Origin: Prosopocoilus inquinatus | Lineage: Eukaryota; Arthropoda; Insecta; Coleoptera; Lucanidae | Direction: 5' to 3' | Length of the DNA: 64,000 bases | Assembly (NCBI GenBank): GCA_036172665.1 | Contig: CM069876.1 | Coordinates: 44,299,001 to 44,363,000 of the forward strand | Part shown: in pieces, positions 22,395-34,400 of the stretch | Layout of the letters: each line of letters starts with the position of its first letter | Position numbering within the stretch: position 1 is the first letter of the stretch | The notes under the pieces: model-generated | The model's input: the letters and a program-made list of their open reading frames with translations, nothing else | Told to the model about the DNA's origin: nothing | Databases searched by the model: none | Program-made: the position numbers and the translations under genes

Positions 22395-25300
22395 GATGTT
22401 GCATTTGCCATGCAGTGAGCCTCTAAAGAACGGAATAAAATTCGCAATTTATTTATTTTCGATATTTCGAAAAACGCTCGAACAGGTGAGTTTTCTTTTC
22501 AAAAGCACACATTTTCCAGTAAAACTCGATTTTTGACAGTCATTTGTTTTCGAGTCATGACGTCATCGACATTTTTTTTTTTAATAGCAACTCCCAATTT
22601 TTTTACTTGATTCTGATAGCTCATTGAATTGTCTTTCCAATCACATCAAAAATTTATGAAAAAAAATATTATTGAAAATGAAATAAAATAATGGTTTCAA
22701 TTCGTTTTTTTTTCGGTTAAATGACGAACCGTGATTACTTGACTTGAATGGACTTTGTTTAAGTGACAAGAATGACAAGTCTTTCTTTATTTTAGGTATA
22801 ATTTTGGTTTGGCTGACTTACTTCATTTGTAGATAGCCGATGATTCAATCATTTTCAATAAATAATTTTTTTACTCAAAATTGTTCCCAACACAACAGCG
22901 TAAATATTTGATGTGGTTGGATAGAGAATTCAATGAGCTACCAGAATCAAGAAAAAAAATTGGGGTTGCTATTAAAAAAAAATGTGGATGACGTCATTAC
23001 TCGAAAACAAAACACTGTCGAAAATTGATTTTTACTTGAAAATGTGCGCTTTTTAAAAGCAAAATTTACCTGTCCGAGCGTTTTTTCGAAATGTCAAAAC
23101 TAAAGAAATTGCGAATTTTATTCCATGCCTCAGAGGCTCACCGTTTGCAAAAAAAAAATCCTTAATTGAGTGCATAATTTAGGTGCAATATTGCCATTTC
23201 CTCGGCTCGATTCCGTTCTGCTCTCCAATTTTTTTTGTTGATTCTGATAGCTCCTTGCATTCTCTTTGCAATCACATCAAAAATATTTGAAAAGTAAAAT
23301 TTTTTTGAGAAAAATATTATTGAAAATGAAATGAAATAATGATTTCAATCCGTTTTTTTTCCGGTTAAATGACGAACCGTGATTACTCGACTTGAATAGA
23401 CTCTGTTTAAGTGACAAGAATGACAAGTTTTCTTTTATTTTAGGTATCATTTTGATTAATTGATTTTCAATAATTTTTTTCTCGAAAGTACTGCCATAAA
23501 ACAGCATAAATCTTTGATGTGGTTGGATAGAGAATTCAATAAGGTATCAGAATCAAGAAAAAAAATTGGGAGTTGCTATTAAAAAAAATGTGGATGACGT
23601 CATTACTCGAAAACAAAACACTGTCGAAAATTGATTTTTATTTGAAAATATGTGCTTCTTAAAAGCAAAATTTACCTGTCCGAGCGTTTTTTCGAAATGT
23701 CAAAAATAAAGAGATTACGAATTTTATTCCACGCCTCAGAGGCTCACCGTTTGCAAAAAAATTCCTTAATTGAGTGCATAATTTAGGTGCAATATTGCCA
23801 TTTCCGCGGCTCGATTCCGTTCTGCTCTCCAATTTTTTTTGTTGATTCTGATAGCTCCTTGCATTCTCTTTCCAATCACGTCAAAAATATTTGAAAAGTA
23901 AATTTTTTTTGAGAAAAATATTATTGAAAATGAAATGAAATAATGATTTCAATCCGTTTTTTTCAGGTTAGATGACGAACCGTGATTACTCGACTTGAAT
24001 AGACTCTGTTTAAGAGACAAGAATGACAAGTTTTCTTTTATTTTAGGTATCATTTTGATTAATTGATTTTCAATAATTTTTTTCTCGAAAGTACTGCCAT
24101 AAAACAGCATAAATCTTTGATGTGGTTGGATAGAGAATTCAATAAGGTATCAGAATCAAGAAAGAAAATTGGGGGTTGCTATTAAAAAAAATTGTCGATG
24201 ACGTCATTACTCGAAAAAAAAAGGACTGTCGAAAATTGATTTTTATTTGAAAATATGTGCTTCTTAAAAGCAAAATTTACCTGTTTGAGCGTTTTTTCGA
24301 AATGTCAAAAATAAAGAAATTACAAATTTTAATCCATGCCTTAGGGGCTCACCGTTTGCAAAAAAAATCCTTAATTGAGTGCATAATTTAGGTGCAATAT
24401 TACCATTTCCGCGGCTCGATTCCGTTCTGCTCTCCAATTTTTTTTTCTTGATTCTGATAGCTCCTTGAATTCTCTTTCCAATCACATCAAAAATCTGTGA
24501 AAAGTAAAATTTTTTTGAGAAAAATATTATTGAAAATGAAATGAAATAATGATTTCAATTCGTTTTTTTTTCCGGTTAAATGACGAACCGTGATTACTCG
24601 ACTTGAATAGACTCTGTTTAAGTGACAAGAATGACAAGTTTTCTTTTATTTTTAGTATCATTTTGATTAATTGATTTTCAATAATTTCTTTCTCGAAAGT
24701 ACTGCCATGAAACAGCATAAATTTTTGATGTGGTTGGATAGAGAATTCAATGAGGTATCAGAATCAAGAAAGAAAATTGGGGATTGCTATTAAAAAAAAA
24801 TTGTCGATGACGTCATTACTCGAAAACAAAGGACTGTCGAAAATTGATTTTTACTTGAAAATACGTGCTTCTTAAAAGCAAAATTTACCTGTCCGAGCGT
24901 TTTTTCGAAAAGTCAAAAATAAAGAGATTACGAATTTTATTCCATGCCTCAGAGGCTCACCGTTTGCAAAAAAAATCCTTAATTGAGTGCATAATTTAAG
25001 TGCAATATTGCCATTTCCGCGGCTCGATTCCGTTCTGCTCTGCAATTTTTTTCTTGATTCTGATAGCTCCTTGAATTCTCTTTCCAATCACATCAAAAAT
25101 ATTTGAAAAGTAAAATTTTTTTGAGAAAAATATTATTGAAAATGAAATGAAATAATGATTTCAATCCGTTTTTTTCCGGTTAAATGACGAACCGTGATTG
25201 CTCGACTTGAATAGACTCTGTTTAAGTGACAAGAATGACAAGTTTTCTTTTATTTTAGGTATCATTTTGATTAATTGATTTTCAATATTTTTTTCTCGAA

Positions 25301-25560
25301 AGTACTGCCATAAAACAGCATAAATTTTTGATGTGGTTGGATAGAGAATTCAATGAGGTATCAGAATCAAGGAAGAAAATTGGTAGTTGCTATTAAGAAA
25401 ACTTGTCGATGACGTCATTATTCGAAAACAAAGGACTGTCGAAAATTGATTTTTATTTGAAAATATGTGCTTCTTAAAAGCAAAATTTACCTGTCCGAGC
25501 GTTTTTTCGAAATGTCAAAAATAAAGAAATTACGAATTTTATTCCGTACTTCAGTTGCAA
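22395..25560 (+). repeat. About 605-bp tandem array with internal inverted repeats, about 5 units
   Basis: GACGAACCGTGATTACT recurs near 22723, 23371, 23974, 24582 and 25185, giving spacings of 648, 603, 608 and 603-604. Each unit contains a segment (GATTCTGATAGCTCCTTG) and its later inverse (AAGGTATCAGAATC), so each can fold back. The first piece (22395-22650) is in the opposite orientation to the matching part of later units. A TGACGTCA palindrome occurs once per unit. Open frames of 60-76 codons recur on the minus strand but match no family. Confidence 0.9.
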
Positions 25561-26379
25561 AAAAAACATCCTTAATTGAGTGCATAGTTTAGGTGCAACA
25601 TTGTAACTCGATTCCGTTCTGCTCTGCTAAAGACGCTCGTCGAGCCGTGTACATCTCAGTTCCAGGACATTTTGTCGACTCATTACATTCTGACCTTGTA
25701 CGAGTGTTACGATTCATTATAATATTATTTAATCGCAACTTAATTTTTAGAAAAACCTTGCATCTCTGCGTACTGAACATCCGAACCTTTACGTTTAGTC
25801 TGGAGAATGATTTTCGAGTAACCCAGGCAATAAATATCTTGGTGATGCAGGAAAGAAGAAAGGAAAAACGCGCGCCAGTTAATAACTAACACAGGGTGAG
25901 CGATCATCGCCGAAAAAAAAAATACATGCGCTCTCTTGCTCGGCTGCCCTGCCGCCACAAATTACCACCTACGACAAATAATTTATCGCGTACGTTCCTC
26001 CACCGACAACGTAAATTAATACAAAGCAGCGAATACGGATCTACTTTGGCGAGGAGATTAACGGACAAACCCCGCTAAAAAATTAACGCACGGCGCACAT
26101 GTCGCACATTAATGTTTCAGAGCGCTCACGTCGACGCATTTCCCTTCCCTCACCCGTTTTCCACCCTCTCGTTAATTATGGATCGCACCGTGTAGCGCAA
26201 GAACAGCGATTTTTGATAGGGCACGAACCCGCGCCGCGATAATAATTTTTGTTTTTTAGAGTGAAGCAAACTTCAAATGCCAGTGTTGCCAACTAGGGTG
26301 TGATTTGTGGCGTTTTCGATTCACTTGCACTAATTGCAATCAAGAGCTTCTTCATCTCAACATTAGGTACTGTCCTCTT
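25561..26379. other. Noncoding DNA; relic of the repeat seen at 57.6 and 60 kb, then unique DNA
   Basis: About 25565-25770 (TTGAGTGCATA, CTCGATTCCGTTCTGCTCTG, CAGTTCCAGGA, GACCTTGTACG) is related to about 57590-57760 and its inverse near 59950-60110. An ACACAGGGTGAGCG start is near 25890. GC-richer unique DNA at about 26040-26260 has no gene signs but could hold conserved noncoding elements. CAGTGTTGCCAAC begins at 26281. Confidence 0.5.
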
Positions 26380-26571
26380 GCAACAAATCTTATCTCAGAT
26401 CATACAAACGTCATTTCCGTTAGCATTAACAAGCAAGTTTGAATGATATTTTAACCTGGCAGCCAATGGGAGTGCTCGAGTGGCCAAGTGGGAGGTTGAA
26501 ATCCCTGTTCAAACTCGCTTGTTCGTGCCAACGGAAATGACGTTTATGTGATCTGAGGTAAGATTTGTGGC
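26380..26571. mobile_element. Foldback MITE, 64-bp arms
   Basis: The arm at 26380-26443 (GCAACAAATCTTATCTCAGA start) is inverted at 26508-26571, with about eight mismatches or small shifts. The spacer is about 64 bp. Both arms contain AACGTCATTTCCGTT or its complement. There is no coding capacity. Target duplications are not clear. Confidence 0.65.
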
Positions 26572-27765
26572 AGAAAGAACGCTGCCAACATTACATGAAG
26601 TTAAAATAATAAATAGTAAATAGTGTAACAGAGTGAATCGAAAGCTATTGGTGTTTTATGTACGTACAAACTTGCAGTAGAACGTTGATATTACCCTGAC
26701 ACCGATGACTACCTAATTAATCTGGGGTAAAATTAATTACTCTCGCGTAAAACAAGCCGGGGAGCTTCTGACAAAAGGAGAGCACACAAGAAAGGAGGAC
26801 TTAGACACTCACGCCTAATTAAATTCTAAAATTGGCTTGGAAGACGAACGGCCTCACAATAATGGATCTGTCCTGACGAAATGACAAAAAAGCAACGTCG
26901 GGGGCTTGCCGATAATGATTTTTTAATGTCGTCGCGTCGGTCGGACGGTTTCAGAGCAAAACCTAAAGTTAATTAATCTGTTTTATTAAACCCGACAGCT
27001 ATTTGTTCTGTTCTGCCAGGCTCTTGTGCATAATTCACTTTTGAAGGTCAGCAGGATCGCAAATGACATAAAAATAATAACGATCTGAATAATGACATGG
27101 TGATACTGAACTTAACCAGTGTTGCCAACTTTCTGAGTCCAAAATTCCATACGAGCCAAATTTTTTGCAAGCAATATCGCCAAGTTGTTGATAATATGTA
27201 GCCAAAAAGCGCTATTTTTTTTTCTTTCTTGCTAAACCCCACAGCTGTTTTCTTTCGCTTAAAAGTTTGAATCGTGTTTCGAATAGTTTGGACCTGAAAT
27301 TCGTAGTTGTTGCAATAAAACGTCTGACTTGAATTTTCGATTGACAGTTCATTTGTAAACAACAATAATTCAATTGAAACAAGTTTTAAAATTGGAGAGA
27401 TTCGTAGAAAAGAACGTCTGTTTTTGAATCAAAACACGTTTGGATCACGATTTTGTGAGCGAAAGAAAGCACCTCGCGTAGCACGTTGCGCTCGAAAACA
27501 GGAAATAGTAGACAATTACAGTTTCCTGTAATTTTTGTTTCGCTAAAACGCAAACAAACAGTAGACAATAATTTTAATTAATTTTATTAATTTTTCGCAA
27601 AAATAATACCGTTTAAATACGGCTTCACAGTTTTTGCAAAAGTTCTGAGCTTGCCAAGTCAAATCTGACTGCAGAAAGAAAACGTACAGGAAACTGTAAT
27701 TGTCGTCTACTATTTTCTTTTTTTTTTTTTGCTTTCGACTGTAATTTGTGTAAGCCAATCATATG
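26572..27765. other. Noncoding DNA with an inverted pair at 27499-27720
   Basis: GAAATAGTAGACAATTACAG near 27502 is mirrored by CTGTAATTGTCGTCTACTAT near 27695, with a spacer of about 170 bp, so it is probably a small foldback element. CCAGTGTTGCCAACTT is at 27116-27131. No gene is supported. Confidence 0.5.
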
Positions 27766-29110
27766 TTTTAAAAACTGCCTTACATTAAAAGTGTCATTAA
27801 AAACAAAAAATTACAATCGTAGCGATAAGAAACAAAAGAAATTTCAGGCAGAAAGAATACGAAGAATAAGTTACACAAAAAAAAAAAACAAAAACAAAAA
27901 ATCGTCGATTTGAGATGATGCCAAAAATGAAAACAAATGAGAAATGAAACATGCAAAAAAAAAAATTGAGAAACAAAGGATATGAAAGCAGCGGCGACAA
28001 AATGATGCGAGGTGTAAACTGAACAAAAAAAAAACAAAAACAAAAGAAACTCGACATCAAGCTGAACGGACTTTTCCAGACGAAACAAGAAATTCGAGGA
28101 AAATTAAAGCAAACTGTAAAAATCAATAATACGATAAAAAATGGAAAGCAATTAACGACGAAACGCAGTGCGCAAAAGAAAAGAAGATCACAACTCTGAT
28201 GGATCTCAATCTCATGTTTTAAAAACTGCTTTACATTAAAAGCGTCATTAAAAACAAAAAATTACAATCGCAGCGATAAGAAACACAAGAAATTTCAAGC
28301 AGAAAGAATACGAAGAATAAGTTACACAAAAAAAAAACAAAAAACAAAAAATCGTCGATTTGAGATAATGCCAAAAATGAAAACAAATGAGAAATGAAAC
28401 ATGCAAAAAAAAATTGAGAAACAAAGGATATGAAAGCGAGCAGCGGCGACAAAATGATGCGAGGTGTAAAGTCAACAAAAAAAAAAAACAAAAGAAACTC
28501 GACATCAAGCTGAACGGACTTTTCCAGACAAAGCAAGAAATTCGTAGAAAATTAAAGCAAACTGTAAGAATCAATAATAAACGATAAAAAAGGAAAGTAA
28601 TTAACGACGAAATGCAGTGCGCAAAACAAAAGAAGATCACAACTCAGATGGATCTCAATCTCATGTTTTAAAATCTGCTTTACATTAAAAGCGTCATTAA
28701 AAACAAAAAATTACAATCGTAGCGATAAGAAACAAAAGAAATTTCAAGCAGAAAGAATACGAAGAATAAGTTACACAAAAAAAAAAAAACAAAAACAAAA
28801 AATCGTCGATTTGAGATACCAACAATGAAAACAAATGAGAAATGAAACATGCAAAAAAAAATTGAGAAACAAAGGATATGAAAGCGAGCAGCGGCGACAA
28901 AATGATGCGAGGTGTAAAGTCAACAAAAAAAAAAAAACAAAAGAAACTCGACATCAAGCTGAACGGACTTTTCTAGACGAAGCAAGAAATTCGTAGAAAA
29001 TTAAAGCAAACTGTAAGAATCAATAATAAACGATAAAAAAGGAAAGTAATTAACGACGAAATGCAGTGCGCAAAACAAAAGAAGATCACAACTGAGATGA
29101 ACACAGAATA
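27766..29110 (+). repeat. 450-bp tandem array, three units, strongly A-rich
   Basis: TTACAATCG is at 27811, 28262 and 28711, giving a period of about 450. Units share AGAAAGAATACGAAGAATAA, ATCGTCGATTTGAGAT, AGCGGCGACAAAATGATGCG and GAACGGACTTTTC. The differences are mostly A-run lengths. The T-rich minus strand gives Phe-rich frames in each unit, and these are composition artefacts. A related segment is at 63430-63790. Confidence 0.9.
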
Positions 29111-30304
29111 AATGAATAACAAAAACAAAAGATAAAAACTGCGAAAAGCATCAGCAACGTGCGAGCGAAAAATCAATTCGATAAAAAAAAGCAAAAAGGA
29201 AATGCGTAGTACGAAAGCGTAAAAAACGAAAAAAAAAAACAAAATAAGGTTGACGACCAAAATGGACAAAAAAAAACAAATGATTCTCCAGACGAAAAAC
29301 TCAAAATAAATGAAAAACGAATGAATGTCCTCTTTAGAGGAATGTTAAAAACGGATTTTAATTGTTTCTTTTTTTTACGTCTCCCTTGGTCACTTTTTAA
29401 TAAAAATGACCGGAAGAGAAGTAAAAATTTAAATAATTAAAATTTATTTACTTTTTCTACATTGACGTTTCTTGTATTTATTACGCATACGTGCTTCTTA
29501 CAATTTTTAATCATCGTTTCGAACTTGTGAAGAAAATAAACTGAAATAAATGAAAATAATGTTTCGACACTGATTACAATTTGATTCTCCGACGCCTAAT
29601 TCCATTAATTGCCCCCGCCGATCGATTTAATTACACCCCCCCGCCCCCCTGGAGCTTGTTGCCAATTTGAATAAATTAAATCCAAAAATAGCGAAAACCG
29701 GATGTGTACGTATGCAGGTAACGGGGCCCGGGGGCGCAAAATCGAAGGGATGCGCCAATACAGTTCAGTTCAAACAATTTACTTTTTCGCCCTTGTCACC
29801 TCCCCCCACCCCCCGCGCGCCCGCCCCCGCGGAATTAACACTATTTGTTTCGTTCAGTTGGCAAGAGCCAACTGGGTTACACCGTGTGCACCGCCGGTCG
29901 GATGCTTGAAACAATGACGTCATGACGCGAAGGGTTGACACAGGGCGGGGGCGCTAATGTTCCGAATCAATGAGGCTAGCCTATACACAAAGGTAGCTTG
30001 CACGTTTCGACGGCATCGTTTCAACCTTTGAAAAGGAAAGAAGACATCATCGTCTGCGACTCACCTAATCGGAAAGGTTGAATGAATAGCCGACGATTGT
30101 ATTGAATACTATAAAAGGCCAACACAATAAATAAAAAGAGTAATTAATTGTCCTACGTTTTTCAGGGGAACTTAATTTGGTTTTTGTTTAAATAAAAGTA
30201 ATTATGAGGAAAAGAAGCCTAACAACATCAGTCAAGAGATAGAAGCATCAAGCACGTAAATAAGTTCTGATTTTAACTGTGAACTTTTTTGTTCAATTGA
30301 ATCG
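29111..30304. other. A-rich tail of the array, then GC-rich unique DNA
   Basis: About 29110-29340 continues the A-rich character. About 29590-29950 is GC- and C-rich (GGGGCCCGGGGGCGC, a run of CCCCCC, GCGCGCCCGCCCCCGCGG) and stands out from its surroundings. No gene is recognised. An 80-codon frame at 29667-29909 has no known domain. Confidence 0.45.
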
Positions 30305-30518
30305 GTGAGTGCATAACCGTGTTCAGTCGAAGAGAAAATTACAAATAGCTTTCACTAGATTTTTATTTCAAAAAATTATTGGTTTCAGGAGGCTTCAGAT
30401 ATCCATCCTTACCGGAAAGAATTTCAAGCCAATAATTCACTTAAAATAAAAATCTAGAGGAAGTCACTTGTTGTTTTCTCAACGCAGTAAATTTCGACTG
30501 AACACGATTATGCACTCG
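30305..30518. mobile_element. Foldback MITE, about 214 bp
   Basis: GAGTGCATAACCGTGTTCAG at about 30307 is mirrored by CTGAACACGATTATGCACTC ending at 30517. Inner arms share CTAGATTTTTATTT and the AATTATTGG region. The arms are roughly 75-90 bp with some indels. It directly adjoins the dispersed repeat at 30525. Confidence 0.65.
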
Positions 30519-30524
30519 TAAAAT

Positions 30525-30735
30525 TTTGACAGCTCTCGTCGCTTTCCAGAAACGCGATAATCCGAAAGCAATTAATTAACAGTCTTGATTTATTTAGCAC
30601 TGAAAGTAAGCGGCTAAAGAATTTTTATTTTTTTTTTAGTTTTATCTTCTTTATAGGAGCAATTAATATTGTAATAATAAAAGGCGATAAATTTTGCAGC
30701 CCGGCGACTTGGCCTCTAGTTACGCCACTGGTTGG
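30525..30735 (+). repeat. Dispersed repeat, second copy of 3595-3790
   Basis: Shares with the 3.6-kb copy GATAATCC, AAAGCAATTAA, GAAAGTAAGCGGCTAAAGAA, GTAATAATAAAAGG and a closing CTAGTTACGCCACTGG. Both copies are in the same orientation. The common right end suggests one element family. Confidence 0.7.
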
Positions 30736-31013
30736 TAATTCACGTATTTTTGCCTCGCAAGGAAATTTTGTAATGCGAAAGTCCAAAGAAGACACAAATT
30801 AAAAAAATTATTTTAACTGCGAGAAAAGAAACTTCAAACAATTTTCTTTTAAATAAAATCCTATGATTCATGATGAAATTTTTTGTTTTTTTTTTGACAT
30901 ATTATTACAGTGTAGCAAATTTATTTTCTCTTCTTCTACTTACTTCTAATTTTGGTTGCTATTTTTTGCATTTTCATTGAAATAAATTTAAAAAAAAAAC
31001 AATAAAGCAAATA

Positions 31014-31169
31014 GTAAGTACAAAGTTTTTTTAATCTCAAACCGGACAGAAAAATGAAGGGAACACACTCAACGTTTCGCTATAGATTTATAGCTTCGTC
31101 AGCTATAACGTTGAGTGTGTTCCCTTCATTTTTCTGTCCGGTTTGAGATTAAAAAAACTTTGTACTTAC
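31014..31169. repeat. Perfect inverted repeat: 63-bp arms, 30-bp loop
   Basis: Arms 31014-31076 and 31107-31169 are exact complements over all 63 positions, as far as I can check by eye. The 30-base loop carries the core of a hammerhead-like motif. Perfect identity implies very recent origin, gene conversion between the arms, or a head-to-head duplication. It can extrude as a cruciform. Confidence 0.9.
31071..31102 (-). ncRNA. Hammerhead-ribozyme-like core in palindrome loop
   Basis: On the minus strand the segment reads CTGACGA, then AGCTATA, AATC, TATAGC, then GAAACGTT. CUGANGA allows any base at position 7, stem II (GCTATA/TATAGC) pairs fully, and GAAAC is intact. One extra A sits between the first core strand and stem II. 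The usual NUH cleavage triplet could be supplied by the GTT after GAAAC, as in minimal Penelope-type hammerheads. Activity is untested. Confidence 0.45.
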
Positions 31170-32159
31170 AATTTTCATCGGACAAGAACAAACTTCAATA
31201 ATAAAGCAAATCTTAATTAATTGATTAAAATACGAAAAAGAATTTTTTTTTTAACTGTGATAGTCTTTAATACCACACAGCATTTAAATTATTGCAATGA
31301 AAATTAAATAAATTAATTAAAAAAAAAATAAATAAATTTAAAAAAGAAACAGAAATTTCGTTCGAGGCGCATAAGAAAAATTATACAATGTAACTCAATG
31401 TAACTTAATGTGATTTCATTGTTAGTTGTGCTTCGTATAGAGTAAAGTGAGGCAAATGCAAAATGCGTACTTTTTTATTAGGAAATTTTCTGAAGCTTAT
31501 ACAGTCGCGATCAAGCTAATCGAGACCAATCGACAGTAAAATATATTCAGGGAACACGCGCAGAATAAAGATTTACGTAACGTAGCTTCATGTAATTTAA
31601 CGTAACTTCATACTTTTCTGGTGTAACTTTATGCAAAGTAGAGCAAATATAATCACATGCTCACCAAATAATAATATATAAATTAATATAATAAAATGCA
31701 ATTACATTTTTCGGATTTTCAAATCGGTATTGTTTTAATTACTGCAATAAAACAAACCGAAATTAAAAAAAAATGAAGACGTTTTTTAAATCGTCGTATC
31801 AAAACAGAAACAGGATTCGTACGACGCCTACAAAAAAAAATATCCACGCAATGTAACTCCATGTAGCCTTCATGTAACTTCATTATTAAAGTCGCTTCAT
31901 GTAAAGTGAGAAGGCAAATGTGATTTATTTTATTTTTGTTATTGCCCTGTAATAGAATCGGTTAGTTCCTCATGAAAAACGTTCAAATAATAATAATAAT
32001 TCAAATAGAAATCAAAAGTTCAAGTTTTCGAGTTTTTGTATTTTTTTTCTTCCGTAACCTCAAATTAAAATAATGTACGAAATAAGCAACAAGTAAATGG
32101 TTAAAAAAAAAACAAAAAAAACGATCGACGAATCGGTAAACGTAAACGTGACCAAATTA
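31170..32159 (-). repeat. Inverted copies of the AGTTACATTA repeat (31370-31930) in AT-rich DNA
   Basis: ATGTAACTCAATGTAACTT near 31387, TTCATGTAATTTAACGTAAC near 31588 and ATGTAACTCCATGTAG near 31852 are reverse complements of the blocks at 18420-19070. The neighbouring GCGCAGCCC-type array follows at 32160, mirroring the order at 18.4-19.8 kb. No gene is seen. Confidence 0.65.
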
Positions 32160-34400
32160 TACAAAAGGGCTGCGCATTAGTTAGGGGGTGGTCCTAGGGC
32201 TGCGCAGTTGATTTTTCGACGATTTTGGCTGCGGCAGTTGCATAAAAGAAATTCCTTTTCAAGGGTGGCTCGAAATTGAACCTAAGGGCTATAATAAAAA
32301 GTTGATTTTTTTTTTAGTCATAAGCTGGTTGTGACGTCGCCCATCAAAAAGAAATTAATAGCTCCCTTATTTATGGTCCGATTGAGATGCGCTTTTACAG
32401 AATAGGTCAGGAGGCCCTTAGAAATGCAACCGCATCCTCAAAATCTCCAAATTCTTTTTTGGTCAAAGGCCAAATTATACGAAAAGACAGCGCATTAACT
32501 AAGGGATGGTTCTGGGGCTGCGCATTAGCTAGGGGATGGTCCTAGGGCTGCGCAGTTAATTTTCCAAGGTGGACCGTGTCCATCAGAGAACAAAAAAATC
32601 CCTTTCCAATGGCACCTTGAGATTGGCCCTGAGGGCTATAATAAAAAGTTGATCTTTTTTTTAGTCATAAGCTGGTTGTGACGTCGCCCGTCAAAAAGAA
32701 ATTAATAGCTCCCTTATTTATGGTCCGATTGAGATGCGCTTTTATAGAATAGGTCAGGAGGCCCTTAGAAATGCAACCGCATCCTCAAAATCTCCAAATT
32801 CTTTTTTGGTCGAAGGCCAAATTATACGAAAAGGACAGCGCATTAACTTGGAGATGGTTCTGGGGCTGCGCATTAGCTAGGGTATGGTTCTAGGGGTGCG
32901 CAGTTGATTTTCCAAGGTGGACAATGTCCGTCAGAAGACAAAAAATCCCTTTCCAATGGTACCTTGAGGTTGGCCCTGAGGGCTATAATAAAAAGTTGAT
33001 TTTTTTTTGTCATAAGCTGGTTGTGACGTCGCCCATTAAAAAGAAATTAATAGCTCCCTTATTTATGGTCCGATTGAGACGCGCTTTTACAGAATAGGTC
33101 AGGAGGCCCTTAGAAATGCAACCGCGTCCTCAAAATCTCCAAATTATTTTTTGGTCGAAGGCCAAATTATACGAAAAGACAGCGCATTAACTTGGGGATG
33201 GTTCTAGGGCTGCGCATTAGCTAGGGGATGGTTCTAGGGCTGCGCAGTTGATTTTCCAAGGTGGACCGTGTCCATCAGAGAACAAAAAAATCCCTTTCCA
33301 ATGGCACCTTGAGATTGGCCCTGAGGGCTATAATAAAAAGTTGATCTTTTTTTTAGTCATAAGCTGGTTGTGACGTCGCCCGTCAAAAAGAAATTAATAG
33401 CTCCCTTATTTATGGTCCGAATGAGATGCGCTTTTACAGAATAGGTCAGGGGGCCCTTAGAAATGCAACCGCATCCTCAAAATCTCCAAATTCTTTTTTG
33501 GTTGAAGGCCAAATTATACGAAAGGACAGCGCATTAACTTGGGGATGGTTCTAGGGCTGCGCATTAGCTAGGGGATGGTTCTAGGGCTGCGCAGTTGATT
33601 TTCCAAGGTGGACTGCGTCCGTCAGTAGACAAAAAAATCCCTTTCCAATGGCACCTTGAGATTGGCCCTGAGGGCTATAATAAAAAGTTGATTTTTTTTT
33701 AGTCATAAGCTGGTTGTGACGTCGCCCATCAAAAAGAAATTAATAGCTCCCTTATTTATGGTCCGATTGAGATGCGCTTTTACAGAATAGGTCAGGAGAC
33801 CCTGAGGAATGCAACTGCACCCTCAAAATCTCCAAATTTTTTTTTGGTCGAAGGCCAAATTATACGAAAGGACAGCGCATTAACTTGGAGATGGTTCTGG
33901 GGCTGCGCATTAGCTAGGGGATGATTCTAGGGCTGCGCAGTTGATTTTCCAAGATGGACTGCGTCCGTCAGAAGACAAAAAATCCCTTTCCAATGGCACC
34001 TTGAGATTGGCCCTGAGGACTATAATAAAAAGTTGATTTTTTTTTTGTCATAAGCTGGTTGTGATGTCGCCCATCAAAAACAAATTAATAGCTCCCTTAT
34101 TTATGGTCCGATTGATATCCGCTTTTGCAGAAAAGATCAGGAGGCCCTGAGGAATGCAACTGCACCCTCAAAATCTCCACATTTTTTTTTGGTCGAAGGC
34201 CAAATTATACGAAAGGACAGCGCATTAACTAGGGGATGGTTCTAGGGCTGCGCATTAGCTAGGGGATGGTCCTAGGGCTGCGCAGTTGATTTTCCACGGT
34301 GGATTGCGCCCGTCAGAAGACAAAAAAATCCCCCTAATCACCTTGAGATTGGCCCTAAGGGCTTTAATTAAAAAGTTGATTTTTTCAAAACGTCACGACA
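32160..34400 (-). repeat. 346-bp satellite array, about 6.4 units
   Basis: TAAGCTGGTTGTGA recurs at 32321, 32668, 33013, 33360, 33706 and 34051, spacings 345-347. Each unit has two GGGCTGCGCA blocks around CTAGGGGATGGT, then TTGATTTTCC, GGCTATAATAAAAAGTTGAT, GACGTCGCCC and AATTAATAGCTCCCTTATTT. The middle units are very similar and the edge units diverge, as expected for unequal exchange. Strand minus is used because the related shorter array at 19073-19800 is taken as plus. Confidence 0.92.

Noticed and set aside
27780..29269. Several Phe-rich, membrane-like minus-strand frames of about 100-130 codons.
   Set aside because: They fall in phase with the 450-bp A-rich repeat and result from T richness on the minus strand. 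A-run indels shift the frame between units.
29995..30080. ACGTTTCGACGGCATCGTTTC considered as another hammerhead relic.
   Set aside because: GAAACG is present on the minus strand but no CUGANGA strand is found at a suitable distance.
32160..34400. The regular 346-bp array considered as a CRISPR-like structure.
   Set aside because: The whole monomer is conserved with no unique spacers and the context is eukaryotic, so it is a satellite.
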